NCBI RefSeq assembly: GCF_900890705.1
Contig: NZ_CAAHFH010000001.1
Coordinates: forward strand, 3,534,001-3,598,000
Source: Pontiella sulfatireligans
GTDB taxonomy: Bacteria > Verrucomicrobiota > Kiritimatiellia > Kiritimatiellales > Pontiellaceae
Direction of reading: 5' to 3'
DNA length: 64,000 nucleotides
The notes beneath the pieces were generated by a model. It saw only the letters and a list, made by a program, of their open reading frames with translations. It did not search any database and was not told the origin of the DNA. A program made the position numbers and the translations under genes. This document shows positions 1 through 9,079 of the stretch, one piece after another; position 1 is the first letter of the stretch; every line of letters begins with the position of its first letter.

Positions 1-219
1 GCTGTTTGTCCGGTTTCAACAATTAGAGACACGCAGTCCTAATTCCCCAGAGGGAACACGATAGATTAGACAGAGCGCCTCTCTTTACCGGCTATAAGCG
101 TTTTAGCACGAGAACGAGAACTTGAACACAGATAATCCGACATATAACCATGTCAATATTATCCTTTTCTGATAGCTCCAAGCCACATCGGAAGCTCGGG
201 CTCGGCGGGCACTACCGTG
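1..219. other. Non-coding window edge
   Basis: No convincing gene or RNA was seen here. The stretch lies downstream of the stop codon of the minus-strand glycosidase gene that ends at 220. It holds no hairpin with a T-run that I would call a terminator. Confidence 0.4.
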
Positions 220-3200
220 CTACGGATGCAAGACCTTCAGGCGAAAAAAAAAGTTGGCGTTGGTGCCTCCATAGACTTTATGCTCGACTTCATCGTAGCC
301 TGACGTATCCGACGAATTGTTCGTAGACCAATCCCACGAACTGTTCCAAACATTGGAAATTAGATTGTCCGTCCACTCTTGAATGTAGGTGATGCCGGGG
401 TTGGAATGGATCAGCTCCAAGTTGAAGAAGCTGACATAGTGGTCGGGGTTGTAGGCCATCGACGGGGGCACCCCCTGGCTTGCCGGATTCGTCGGGTTTC
501 CGCCAAGAGCGTATTCAACATAGTCGAGCTCGCCATCTTTATCAAAGTCGTTCGTTTCGACCCCCGTCGGGCTAAGGCCATAGAGCGCAACAAAATCATC
601 CCAGCCGGAGGCCGGCGTGCCGGAAATTACCGTTGCCTTGAAGTAACGCAGGTCGGCATTTATATTCTCACCGCTGCCGGAAAGGTCGTAGTAGAGGCCT
701 ACGGATTTAATGTTTTTCATATCAATGGATGCGGAAGAGCCAATCGTGCCGTACCCGCTGGTGATCGGGGTGAATCCGGACCAGTTCAGCACCGATGCAT
801 CCGGCACAGAAAGCGAATTAAACGAGGCGCTGTTGGCGTTGTACTTCGTCAATTCCGTGCCCGCACTCGCATACCAATCCCCAGTCTCTTTCTGAATAAT
901 CCAATGGACGACGCCAGTGCCGGTGCCCCCCCACATTGCAACCCGGGTTTCCGCAGCAAGGCCGGCTAACGCGACGTTCCCCGCAGACAGGTTTTCCCAG
1001 ACATACATGCAGTCATAGGTGGCTTGGTTTTTCCCTGACCGAATAGTATCGCCATACGTTGTGTTGAGTACCTGCTTGGCATTTCCGGAGCTGCTGGACG
1101 AGGTATTGAACACGGCCGACCGGTCGGTGTTGATCGGGTAGTAACTGGATCCTACCGCCGGATTGGCAGCTGTGCCTTCGATATAGGTTGTATTCTTAAC
1201 CACAAAATCCTGATTGCCAGCAACGATATTGGTATCGCCGCCGGCTTCTCCCCATTGCACCGCCACGCTGACCACGGGGGGCACGCTCTGGTTTTCAGTT
1301 TTGAGCAGCAGAACATCGTAGGGTTCCATGGTCTGGATAGACGAAACCAATTGACCGATAAGGAGATCGCGGTAGTCCGCGCTATAGCCCGAAGAGAGCG
1401 ATAAAGAAACGGTACGCGCGTCCTTGCTGACATTGATCAATGAAAGCGTGCTTTCGCCAGTCACCGGATCCACGGTCTGGGTAGCCAGTATGCCATAGGC
1501 CGGTTGTGCTCCTGAATCCGTGATGACCACATGAACGGCATTACTAAGCATTAGGGGATCCAGCGCATCACCGAGATCATTAACCATCACCGTGGCCACA
1601 TCAAAATCCACCGATGCATACGGTGCTAGATTCGTGTTGTCGCTCGCTGCAAACCCAAGCTCGGTCTTCAAGAAGCTGGCCGTGGAACCGTTCACCAGCA
1701 CCACGTTACCGCCCGCCTGTTCGAAGGCGAGTAATGCGACGTAGCTCGCATCCGAAATGAATGTGGTCGGCGGAACAACCACGGTCTGGCTCGAAACCGA
1801 CAGCCCTGAAATATCAGAGGGCGTCGTGAAACCAACGCGGACGTTAAGCAGCTTGAGCGCTTCGTAGACCTCTTCCAGTTCCTCGACGTAGGCGAGGTTC
1901 TGAATCGCGGCTTCACCACAATAATAGACCATGAAATGGCGATCTTGCTTCACCAGACCCGTCACATCAGTTGCATGAGCATTGAGTTCCTTCATCACCC
2001 GACCGTAGGCGTCGAGCGCCGTCGGCTGCGTTAGGATGTCGCCGATAAAATCCGAATTCACGTTGAGGAAGTTCCCGTCGTTTTCACGTGCCCACACCCA
2101 TGACTGAATGCAGTTCATGCCGTGCGTAAAACCCAGCCAGAGCGCAGACCGGACATAGTCGCGGTCCATCGAAAAATCGCGCCACTTGCCGGTGGCAAAG
2201 CCGTGCCATTCGGAATCGTAGTAGGGCTTGTCCGGGTAGAGCGATTTATAGAAATCGAGCATCATCGACTGCTCCCGCCAATCGAGCGTGTAGTGATTGG
2301 TCCATGTGGTGTCTATCTTGTTGGGTTGCATAATCGTCGCGTTTGCCGGGATGACATGGAGGTCGGCGCCGGTTACATCCATCAGGTTGGCGAGGTATTC
2401 CATATCCATCCCGTCGTCGCGCCAGGAATTACCCAACTGGCCGCCTAGGATTTTGATCGTTACCGGCTTGGAAAGCGGGTCGCTTCCCTGCGTTCCATCT
2501 TTCAGGAATTGGAAAAAGTCGTTTACACGGTCCATGTTGAACCGGCACCAGTCGTACCAGACCGGCCCTCCCTGAACGGTGCCCGCAGCAGTCGGATCAA
2601 TCGGCATGGACATTCCGTTCATGGCTGCATTGAAGTCGGCATAAGACGTTCCATAGGTCGAGTTCAAGTTCGAGATGGTTGTGTATTTTTCCGTGAGCCA
2701 ACCGTTGTAGTTGGTCATGGTGTTCGCTGATACGCCGTTGTCGGCCAACCAGCCTCCCGTGCGGGTTGCAAAGTTCGGTTCGTTCGCCAGCAGATGCATG
2801 CGGGGTTGGTCCCCCTGCTCTTCGCAAACTGGAGGGAGATAGCCTTGGAATAGATTCGTAAACCACCCGCGAATGTATGGGCTGTCCGTATCGTAGGTCA
2901 CAAAGTTGCGCCCGCCGTCCACAATTTCCGGATGGGCATTCGTCATCCAGCTGGCGGCCTTGTGGCCAATGAAGTATTGCCCGAAAGCAATGTTGTCCGC
3001 ATTTTGATCCGTCATGCTGTTGACGTCGTTATTAATCGCATTGGCTTTAACCGTAGTATCGTCCGACATATCCGTCAGCGCATAGTACGTTCCGCCCATG
3101 CGCCCGAACGCCGTCATCAAATCCTCGTCTCCGGGCATCCATGTAAAATCGCTGGGGAACACCGGCTCGCCGTTTCGCAACGCTGATCCGGGCCCGAAGC

Positions 3201-3651
3201 TCATGGCTCCCGTTGTGAAATCAACCGGGGCCTTTAGCACGACATTCGTGGCCAGCTGCGCCTGCAGCTCAGCAATCGCATTGCTCGACACTTCGAGGCA
3301 CGACTGCATTTCGTCGAAGGGCAGGTTTACGGAATAATTCTGATCCGGCACCTTGGCGTGCCACCAGACATTGGTAAACGCCTCGTACACTTCGTCGGGG
3401 TTGCTCCGGTCGTACTGCGCGTAGGTCTGAAAACGGTCGATCACGACCTTGGAGACATAGGCATAGTTGGTGTCCACCCCGGCAACAGCCGCCTGAGCCA
3501 TCAGATCTTCGAGCTGCGCCTTGCCGGCGGCTACATCGTTGGTCAGCTGCGTCCATGCGGGCTCGTCCGTATCGCCATCCCAGGCCAATGCAGGCAAACT
3601 GACCCATGCAATGCCGCAGCAAACCAACCACTTCAATGTGGAACTTATCAT
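220..3651 (-). CDS. Secreted clan GH-A glycoside hydrolase with QWGE domain and shared C-terminal domain
   Basis: About 1143 residues. The start is at 3651 because the codon is preceded by AGAGGA about 10 bases upstream and opens a clean signal peptide (ISSTLKWLVCCGIAWVSLPALA); a longer frame reaches 3738 without a signal. The N-terminal ~780 residues look like a (beta/alpha)8 glycosidase. They contain a LLANEPNF motif near residue 290 (Asn-Glu-Pro, typical acid/base of clan GH-A) and YYDSEWHGF near residue 480 (likely nucleophile). GH42-like or GH167-like (beta-carrageenase) are candidates, but I cannot fix the family. Residues ~795-1008 are one copy of the QWGE domain found three times in the 5980-8463 product. 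Residues ~1012-1143 are the EYALGGNPTN / EWTDNL / YGG tail shared with three carrageenase-like proteins in this window. An AraC-type promoter block lies at 3750-3808. A role in extracellular cleavage of a sulfated galactan is inferred from context. Confidence 0.75.
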   Translation of the reverse strand: MISSTLKWLVCCGIAWVSLPALAWDGDTDEPAWTQLTNDVAAGKAQLEDLMAQAAVAGVDTNYAYVSKVVIDRFQTYAQYDRSNPDEVYEAFTNVWWHAKVPDQNYSVNLPFDEMQSCLEVSSNAIAELQAQLATNVVLKAPVDFTTGAMSFGPGSALRNGEPVFPSDFTWMPGDEDLMTAFGRMGGTYYALTDMSDDTTVKANAINNDVNSMTDQNADNIAFGQYFIGHKAASWMTNAHPEIVDGGRNFVTYDTDSPYIRGWFTNLFQGYLPPVCEEQGDQPRMHLLANEPNFATRTGGWLADNGVSANTMTNYNGWLTEKYTTISNLNSTYGTSYADFNAAMNGMSMPIDPTAAGTVQGGPVWYDWCRFNMDRVNDFFQFLKDGTQGSDPLSKPVTIKILGGQLGNSWRDDGMDMEYLANLMDVTGADLHVIPANATIMQPNKIDTTWTNHYTLDWREQSMMLDFYKSLYPDKPYYDSEWHGFATGKWRDFSMDRDYVRSALWLGFTHGMNCIQSWVWARENDGNFLNVNSDFIGDILTQPTALDAYGRVMKELNAHATDVTGLVKQDRHFMVYYCGEAAIQNLAYVEELEEVYEALKLLNVRVGFTTPSDISGLSVSSQTVVVPPTTFISDASYVALLAFEQAGGNVVLVNGSTASFLKTELGFAASDNTNLAPYASVDFDVATVMVNDLGDALDPLMLSNAVHVVITDSGAQPAYGILATQTVDPVTGESTLSLINVSKDARTVSLSLSSGYSADYRDLLIGQLVSSIQTMEPYDVLLLKTENQSVPPVVSVAVQWGEAGGDTNIVAGNQDFVVKNTTYIEGTAANPAVGSSYYPINTDRSAVFNTSSSSSGNAKQVLNTTYGDTIRSGKNQATYDCMYVWENLSAGNVALAGLAAETRVAMWGGTGTGVVHWIIQKETGDWYASAGTELTKYNANSASFNSLSVPDASVLNWSGFTPITSGYGTIGSSASIDMKNIKSVGLYYDLSGSGENINADLRYFKATVISGTPASGWDDFVALYGLSPTGVETNDFDKDGELDYVEYALGGNPTNPASQGVPPSMAYNPDHYVSFFNLELIHSNPGITYIQEWTDNLISNVWNSSWDWSTNNSSDTSGYDEVEHKVYGGTNANFFFRLKVLHP

Positions 3652-3749
3652 GATTATATAATCCTCTTTTGCAGCGATGCCTCGGAATGCCCGGGGAGAT
3701 AGTCCCATAGACCTGTTTTGGCATGCGGCGTTCATCAACTATGATCGAT

Positions 3750-3808
3750 ATTCGACCACGAATTGCGCGAGGATTATATATGCGTTGGCGTAAAACATGT
3801 GCGCGATC
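3750..3808 (-). promoter_or_regulatory. AraC-type tandem-repeat promoter block (GH-A gene)
   Basis: Read on the minus strand the block begins GATCGCGCACATG, has TTTTACGCC in the middle and ACGCATATAT as second half-site. It ends with a -10-like TGGTCGAATATC, all at the spacing of the other blocks in this window. It lies about 100 bases upstream of the chosen start. Confidence 0.6.
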
Positions 3809-3844
3809 CCGCCAACCAGCATCCAAAGGCTGAACTATGGCTTC

Positions 3845-5431
3845 CTACTTAAAGGTTTCCCGAACGCCGGAACCCTTTTTGACGTTCTGCAGCATGGCGT
3901 TCATCTTGGCCGTTTTTTCAGGGTGCACTTGCGCCAGATTGACCTGCTCGCTGGGATCGTCGCCCAAGTCATGCAGCGCCATCGCTATCGGAAGACGCCC
4001 TTTCGGCCATTTGGGCTTCGAAGGTTCGATAAACTTCCAGTCGTTATGGCGCAGGGCCAAGCCGAACGATTCTTCCACCATGAATTCGAGTCCAATCGGA
4101 TCATCGCCAAGGAAGGCATCCAGCGTGTCTCGGCTGTCGACCGCCTCGTCGGCCGGAAGCTCGATGTCCAGCAACGCGGCGAACGAGGCCATAAAGTCGA
4201 TCTGGTTCACCATGGCATCCGACAGGCCGGGCTTGATGCGCGCCGGCCAGCGCAGGATGAACGGCACGCGGGTGCCGCCTTCATAGATCTGGTATTTCCC
4301 GCCGCGCCAGATTCCTGAAGCATCGTGACCGTGATCCGACTCTTCCTGAGAGCATTCAACCACCGAGCCGTCGTCGTAGCCGTCGTCGTAGGCCGGGCCG
4401 TTGTCGCTGGAAAAGATAACAATCGTATTTTGAGTCAAGCCGTGCTTTTCAAGCGCCTTCATGATTTCGCCGGTGGCCCAGTCGAACGCCACCATGGCAT
4501 CGCCACGGTGCCCGAGCTTGGTTTTGCCCCGGAAGCGCTTATGGGGATAGCGCGGCACGTGGATATCCTGCGAAGCGAAGTAGAGGAAAAACGGCTCGTC
4601 CTTGTGCGCGGCAATGTATTCTTTCGCCTTTCCGACAAACACATCCGTCAGCTCATCTTCCTGCCACAAGGCGGCCTTGCCGCCGGACATGTAGCCAATG
4701 CGGCCAATGCCGTTGACAACGCTATCGTCGTGGCCGTGCGTGCTTTGGTACACCGTCATGGCTTCGCGGTTGGTTTTGCCGTCGGGGTACTGCGTGCTTC
4801 CGGGCTTCTGCACATCGGCCAGCGTTTTCCCGACATAGATCGGGTCCGCCGGATCAAGGTTGACCACGCGATGGCCGGCGAGGTAGACGCAGGGAACCCG
4901 GTCGTTCGTGTTCGGCAGCAGATAGGAATAGTCGAACCCGATTTCAAGCGGGCCCGGCTTCACATCGCCGTTCCAGTCGGGGAGCTCGCCGGTCACCCCT
5001 AGGCCGAGATGCCACTTTCCAATCACTGCAGTTTGATACCCCGCCTGTTTAAAGAGCTTCGGCAGCGTCAGTTTGTCGGTCGGGATGATCAACGGCGCAT
5101 TGGGAGGCAGAATGCGTGCGTTGTAGCGGAAGGCATGAATGCCCGTCAGCATCGAAAAACGTGACGGCGTGCAGGTGGCTGCCGAACAGTGGCCGTCTGA
5201 GAAACTAATCCCCTGCGCCGCCAGCCGGTCAATGTTCGGCGTCGGGATTAATTTTGACCCATAAACCCCAACATCGCCAAAGCCGACGTCATCGCCATAG
5301 ATGATGACCACGTTGGGGGTGGCAGACGCCGCAACGGGTTTGGCGGACTTGGCCGGAGGCTTCGACGAGCCGGCGAAAACAGCCAGACCGAGCAGCAGCG
5401 GACTCAACAATACAATACGGAATACATTCAT
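3845..5431 (-). CDS. S1-family sulfatase
   Basis: 528 residues, beginning with a signal peptide (VFRIVLLSPLLLGLAVFAGS). It hydrolyses sulfate esters, presumably on carbohydrate, outside the cytoplasm. The formylglycine motif CTPSRFSMLTG has its Cys at residue 87. The metal-binding Asp pair is in YGDDVGFGDVG, and GKWHLG and FSSDNGP supply further active-site residues. The C-terminus carries the usual DWKF...LHDLGDDPSEQVNL segment. Length and order are normal for the family. It is the only intact gene downstream of a GH27 relic and a weak AraC-type block, so it was probably once second in that operon. The exact sulfate position on the substrate cannot be told from sequence by eye. Confidence 0.9.
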   Translation of the reverse strand: MNVFRIVLLSPLLLGLAVFAGSSKPPAKSAKPVAASATPNVVIIYGDDVGFGDVGVYGSKLIPTPNIDRLAAQGISFSDGHCSAATCTPSRFSMLTGIHAFRYNARILPPNAPLIIPTDKLTLPKLFKQAGYQTAVIGKWHLGLGVTGELPDWNGDVKPGPLEIGFDYSYLLPNTNDRVPCVYLAGHRVVNLDPADPIYVGKTLADVQKPGSTQYPDGKTNREAMTVYQSTHGHDDSVVNGIGRIGYMSGGKAALWQEDELTDVFVGKAKEYIAAHKDEPFFLYFASQDIHVPRYPHKRFRGKTKLGHRGDAMVAFDWATGEIMKALEKHGLTQNTIVIFSSDNGPAYDDGYDDGSVVECSQEESDHGHDASGIWRGGKYQIYEGGTRVPFILRWPARIKPGLSDAMVNQIDFMASFAALLDIELPADEAVDSRDTLDAFLGDDPIGLEFMVEESFGLALRHNDWKFIEPSKPKWPKGRLPIAMALHDLGDDPSEQVNLAQVHPEKTAKMNAMLQNVKKGSGVRETFK

Positions 5432-5451
5432 GGCCTTTCCTTCTATTTCAA

Positions 5452-5786
5452 TTATTTGATGCGGAACAGTGCGACGCCATGCGGACGAACCTTAGCGAAA
5501 AGCAGCCGCCGAACGTCCCGACATCCATCTGCCTCCATACATCACGAATGCCTTTTTTACCTTCCAGCCCCGCCTCTTCCCAGCTTAATTTCACGACTCG
5601 GGCTTTGTCGTTGATGCTGAACAGCCCACCCGGCAACCAATAAAGTCGCGCCACTATATTTGTTTTCATGCCAACCTCCTCCTCGCTCAATGCCGCACCG
5701 GAAGCCAAACCGCGACGGACCGGTCTCCGATCCAATTCCACCAGATTGTTGTTTTGTTTAAGCATCGTTCCATCAATGCGACGCAC
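5452..5786 (-). pseudogene. Remnant of GH27 alpha-galactosidase (C-terminal domain, frameshifted)
   Basis: An open frame on the minus strand translates to FSINDKARVVKLSWEEAGL followed by GIRDVWRQMDVGTFGGCFS. This matches the C-terminal beta-sandwich of GH27 alpha-galactosidases (pattern: DK..V..W...GL.G...VRDLW...D.G.F...FS). Just after GGCFS the expected ending continues in another frame as AKVRPHGVALFRIK followed by a TAA stop at 5452-5454. This is the canonical HGV.L.R terminus, so a small indel broke the gene. The catalytic barrel is missing; only the last ~110 codons remain, and the upstream part is also hard to align. It sits just upstream of a sulfatase and just downstream of a weak operator block, which suggests a former alpha-galactosidase-sulfatase operon. 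The family call comes from pattern memory, not a search. Confidence 0.6.
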
Positions 5787-5807
5787 GCCGCCTTTATTTG
5801 ATGGTGT

Positions 5808-5868
5808 AAACTAAAGAACTGATCCAGTGCGCCATCTACCCACAATAACGCAAAAAATATATGCAATC
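5808..5868 (-). promoter_or_regulatory. Degenerate AraC-type promoter block (GH27 relic / sulfatase)
   Basis: On the minus strand GATTGCATAT and TTTTTTGCG match the first half of the block. The second half-site (TTGTGGGTA) and the -10 (TTCTTTAGTTT) are poor. It is in the right position upstream of the GH27 relic, and may be decaying along with it. Confidence 0.35.
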
Positions 5869-5916
5869 ACGTCGGGGCCTCCCACCCCGCACCGGCAGCC
5901 CCCTTGGCATGCGCAT

Positions 5917-5945
5917 AAAAAAACCCCGCCATGAGACGGGGTTTT
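5917..5945 (-). terminator. Rho-independent terminator of the QWGE-repeat gene
   Basis: On the minus strand AAAACCCCG, an 8-base loop and CGGGGTTTTTTT form a GC stem followed by a T-run. It lies about 35 bases after the stop at 5980. Confidence 0.85.
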
Positions 5946-5950
5946 CGATT

Positions 5951-5973
5951 CGTTTTCCAAGAATTGGAAAACG
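5951..5973. repeat. Short perfect palindrome TTCCAA-N3-TTGGAA
   Basis: CGTTTTCCAA, GAA and TTGGAAAACG give 10-bp arms with a 3-nt loop between the stop codon and the terminator. Similar TTCCAA/TTGGAA dyads occur at 22955-22987 and 39477-39491. Confidence 0.7.
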
Positions 5974-5979
5974 GTGTTG

Positions 5980-8463
5980 CTAGTCAACCAGCAGCTTCAG
6001 GAACAGCTCGGAAGCCGCAGTGCCGACGTCGTTGGTGTAGGCACTCAGAACGCCGTCGGTTTTGCTCACAGACTCGATGCCATTGGTCGTCCAAGAGGGG
6101 AAGACCAGATCAGGCGTGGAGACCACGTACGCAACCACGGTATTGTCGCCGATCAGAGAGAATACATACTTCCCGCCGGAGGCAATAAAGTTCGGCTGCG
6201 TACCGATGTTGGTATCGTCCAACGGAAGACCGCCAAAGACATACTCTCCGTAGTTATTCAGCCCGTCGAAATCCGCATCTTGGGTCTTGCCATCGTTCAC
6301 GCCCGGCGTCAATCCCTTCTCGATGGCCCATCCATCATATCCGGCAGGCGGCGGCTCAACAGCAACAAGCCCTGTTGCCGAGAACATTCTCGTGTTGGAA
6401 GCCTGGTACGCTCCATTGGTATTGTTCTGATCGGAATAATAGCCGACCGCAACGATGTTTGTCGTCGCGTCAAAACCAATCGAGGCCTCATTGGTAACCG
6501 TGGCCGACCCACCTGAGAGCGGTGTGAACTCATACCACGTCAGATCCGCCACGTTCTCCACGATGGGCGTGTAAGAATTGCCATAGCTAAACGCGTCACT
6601 GGCATACCAAGACAGGTCGCCTTTCTGCACCAGGAAGCGAACCTCGTTGGTCACCGCAGCGTTTTGGCCACGAATCTCCACGCCCAGGGTATTGAGCGAC
6701 GCGCCTTCAATCAGGAAGTCATTCCAAACCACCATCTGCTGATAATTGGCCTGATTCTTCCCAAAGGCGATGCAGTCTGCGCCCGTGCCGCCATCTGAGA
6801 CACTGGCACCACCATAGGCCGCACCGCACGCATAGTTAAACAGCGGAGAGCGGTCTGTATTGCTCGGATAATACGCAGCACCTAACGGACTGTTCGTGAT
6901 GCCCTCGTTAAAGGTCGTATAATAAGGCGCAGCTTCGGTACCTGCCGTTCCCAACAAATTCATACTACTGGTAACAATGTCGGTTTCGCCGCCTGAAGCA
7001 CCCCACTGAATCAGCTGAACAGAGACTGGCCCCGGTTCGGCCGTCGCCTTGAAGTAGCGCGTTTGAGTGTTGATGTTCGCGTATTTAGTCCCGTTGGTTA
7101 CGCCATCCGAAATATTCCATATCGGTTGATTGGTCATGGAAATATAGTAACCCACGGAGGTGACGTCCGTCATCTCAATCGTCACCGGGGCTCCAACGGT
7201 TGCCGTTCCGCTGACCATGGGAGTGAATTCATTCCAGGTCAAAGCCGATGCATCCTCGACGACAATGGATTTAAAGCCGTCTTGGGCGCTTATTTCCGTC
7301 GCGTCGCTCGCGTACCATTGTCCTGTATTCTTTTCAATGATCCAGTAGAAATCCCCGGAGGCATACACAGTGCCTGTGGGCGCAACAGCCGAGACCTTGC
7401 TTTCCGTTGCAAGGGTTGCCAGCTTGGACTCGGAACCCAGTAAATCTTCCCATACGACCATGGCTCTATAGGTGTCGGCGTTTTTGCCCGATCCAATGAA
7501 GTCCCCGCCGCCATCCTCGACCACGGCCTTCTGGTTGCCTGTACTGGAAGACGCGTGGTTAAACACCGCGGTGCGCTCGACGTTGTTGCTGTAATAACTG
7601 TCGCCCTGCGGCGGACTCTTGACCTGGTTTGCCGTGTAGGTCGTGACATTGTTTTGAAAGTTTGTGGAAGCGGCAACAATAGTGGTATCTCCACCCGCCT
7701 CACCCCATTGCACGATTGTTTTATCCGTCGGAATCGGCCCGGGAATCGCTTCCGCCTTGAAGTAGCGAATCTTCGCGCCTTTCCACGAGGTGTTTCCATC
7801 GCCGTCGACATAAAAGTAATACCCAACAGATGTGATGTCCGTCATGTCGATCGTAGAGGCTGTTCCAGCAATCGTAACCGCGGCGGAACTGAACGGGGTG
7901 TATTCGTACCACGTGAGATCTGCAGCATTCGTTGCCGTACCGGCGCTGTAGCTGGTGGTCAGGTCTGTTTCTTCGCTAGCATACCACAAACCGCTGCCCT
8001 TTTGAATTAGGAAGCGGAAAACGCCGTTCGATGCAGCGGAGGATTTCGCGACTTCGATGGCCAAGGTGGTCAGTTGGTCATCCGTCGTCAGGAAATCTTC
8101 CCAGACAATCATGGCCTCGCGTTTTTCCTTGTTTTGCCCAACTTCGATATTGGCACCGCTGGTGTCGGTCTTTATCGACCGATTGCCCCACCTCTGGTCT
8201 CCTGAGAGATTGAATACGGCAGAACGCGTACCGGCGGTCACATTGGTGTAATACCCCGGATCTACCGGATTGGCTGTGGAATCCCGTCCCGCTGTAAACG
8301 TTGTTTTCACGCCGCCGGATACTTCAATAAGCTGCGTTTCACTGACAATGTTACTATCGCCACCGCTTTCGCCCCACTGCACAATCGTGCTTGCCTGCGC
8401 ACTCATCGCCAGCGTCATGCCTACGGCGAATGCAAATATTGCTAATTGCCTCATCTTCTTCAT
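5980..8463 (-). CDS. Secreted protein with three tandem QWGE domains
   Basis: 827 residues; GGAGG lies 7 bases before the ATG. A signal peptide ends at ...AMSAQAS. Three repeats of ~215 residues follow (about 26-240, 249-475 and 484-697). Each starts with (I/L)(V/I)QWG(E/A)(S/A)GG(D/E)..IV, passes through a YY....R...FN segment, a (M/V)(V/I)W.D(F/L)L helix and W(Y/N)E(Y/F)TP, and ends in R.F.A. The pattern suggests a beta-sandwich, possibly a carbohydrate-binding module. The last ~120 residues carry a divergent version of the shared tail (DADFDGLNNYGEYVFGG). No catalytic motif was recognised. A fourth copy of the repeat sits in the GH-A glycosidase ending at 220. An AraC-type block at 8577-8637 ties it to the island's regulon. 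I infer a polysaccharide-binding surface protein; no known family name is recalled. Confidence 0.7.
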   Translation of the reverse strand: MKKMRQLAIFAFAVGMTLAMSAQASTIVQWGESGGDSNIVSETQLIEVSGGVKTTFTAGRDSTANPVDPGYYTNVTAGTRSAVFNLSGDQRWGNRSIKTDTSGANIEVGQNKEKREAMIVWEDFLTTDDQLTTLAIEVAKSSAASNGVFRFLIQKGSGLWYASEETDLTTSYSAGTATNAADLTWYEYTPFSSAAVTIAGTASTIDMTDITSVGYYFYVDGDGNTSWKGAKIRYFKAEAIPGPIPTDKTIVQWGEAGGDTTIVAASTNFQNNVTTYTANQVKSPPQGDSYYSNNVERTAVFNHASSSTGNQKAVVEDGGGDFIGSGKNADTYRAMVVWEDLLGSESKLATLATESKVSAVAPTGTVYASGDFYWIIEKNTGQWYASDATEISAQDGFKSIVVEDASALTWNEFTPMVSGTATVGAPVTIEMTDVTSVGYYISMTNQPIWNISDGVTNGTKYANINTQTRYFKATAEPGPVSVQLIQWGASGGETDIVTSSMNLLGTAGTEAAPYYTTFNEGITNSPLGAAYYPSNTDRSPLFNYACGAAYGGASVSDGGTGADCIAFGKNQANYQQMVVWNDFLIEGASLNTLGVEIRGQNAAVTNEVRFLVQKGDLSWYASDAFSYGNSYTPIVENVADLTWYEFTPLSGGSATVTNEASIGFDATTNIVAVGYYSDQNNTNGAYQASNTRMFSATGLVAVEPPPAGYDGWAIEKGLTPGVNDGKTQDADFDGLNNYGEYVFGGLPLDDTNIGTQPNFIASGGKYVFSLIGDNTVVAYVVSTPDLVFPSWTTNGIESVSKTDGVLSAYTNDVGTAASELFLKLLVD

Positions 8464-8576
8464 CTTTTTTCCTCCGTGTTACGGTTTATCTGCTCCACTC
8501 AGCCGGCAGCCTCCCTGGCTGCTCTCCGCTGAATACACGTCAAGCACTGCACTTATTTCCTTCTGCTTGATGGTTG

Positions 8577-8637
8577 AAAGTAGAGCACCAATCCAGCGAG
8601 GCCTCTATATGCGATTGCGCAAAGGATATACCTTATC
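8577..8637 (-). promoter_or_regulatory. AraC-type tandem-repeat promoter block (QWGE-repeat gene)
   Basis: On the minus strand GATAAGGTATATCC, TTTGCGCAAT and CGCATATAGA reproduce both half-sites with the same 21-bp pitch. A -10-like TGCTCTACTTTC follows two bases further than in most blocks. It is ~115 bases upstream of the ATG. Confidence 0.65.
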
Positions 8638-8951
8638 TCGCCAGTGCTTAATCCTGAAAAAAACCATTGAACCGCAGAGAACGCGGCTCCCGGGCGGTCA
8701 TCCGCTATTTCCCTTCCTTCTATTTTTCACCTTTCTCAGGAATTTCTTACTGGGTAAAAAAATGATGGGTCGAAAGATTCCGAGCAACTCGCCTGACTCC
8801 TACTTATATGCTACTTCGTCGCTTCTTTTCACACAGAGGAACGCGGAGGACTTATTTGTTATGAAACCTCTGTGGCCTCAAGCGTAACGGGTGGTATTCC
8901 TATGGAATAACCGGCCTCCCAGCGACGGAAACGCAATCCGGTTCAAGGCGA

Positions 8952-9010
8952 AATAACGTATACCTTTTGCGCGATGACGTATTTCGCGAATCCCTCGATG
9001 TGTTAGCTTA
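8952..9010 (+). promoter_or_regulatory. AraC-type tandem-repeat promoter block (GH110 operon)
   Basis: This is one of the best copies. ACGTAT occurs twice exactly 21 bp apart (8956 and 8977), separated by ACCTTTTGCGCGATG, with GTTAGCTTA in the -10 position. GH110 starts 70 bases downstream. Confidence 0.75.
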
Positions 9011-9079
9011 TGACGTCGTTTCGCGTAGAATGGGTTCCGCGCGGCCGTTTGGGTTCAATAGAAGTGAAGGGTCTTTATT

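Larger units (their letters stand above)
8464..9079. other. Divergent intergenic region with two operator blocks
   Basis: The stretch separates the minus-strand QWGE gene from the plus-strand GH110 gene and holds one operator block for each. Between them are two decayed ACCGCAGAGAACGCGG / CACAGAGGAACGCGG stretches of a dispersed-repeat type and a dyad GGTATTCC/GGAATAACC near 8893-8912. The open frame across 8270-8887 has no ribosome site or recognisable product and I do not call it. Confidence 0.5.

Noticed and set aside
8270..8887. Open frame of 205 codons across the divergent intergenic region
   Set aside because: It begins inside the opposite-strand QWGE gene, runs through its operator block, has no ribosome site, and is low-complexity and hydrophobic by chance.
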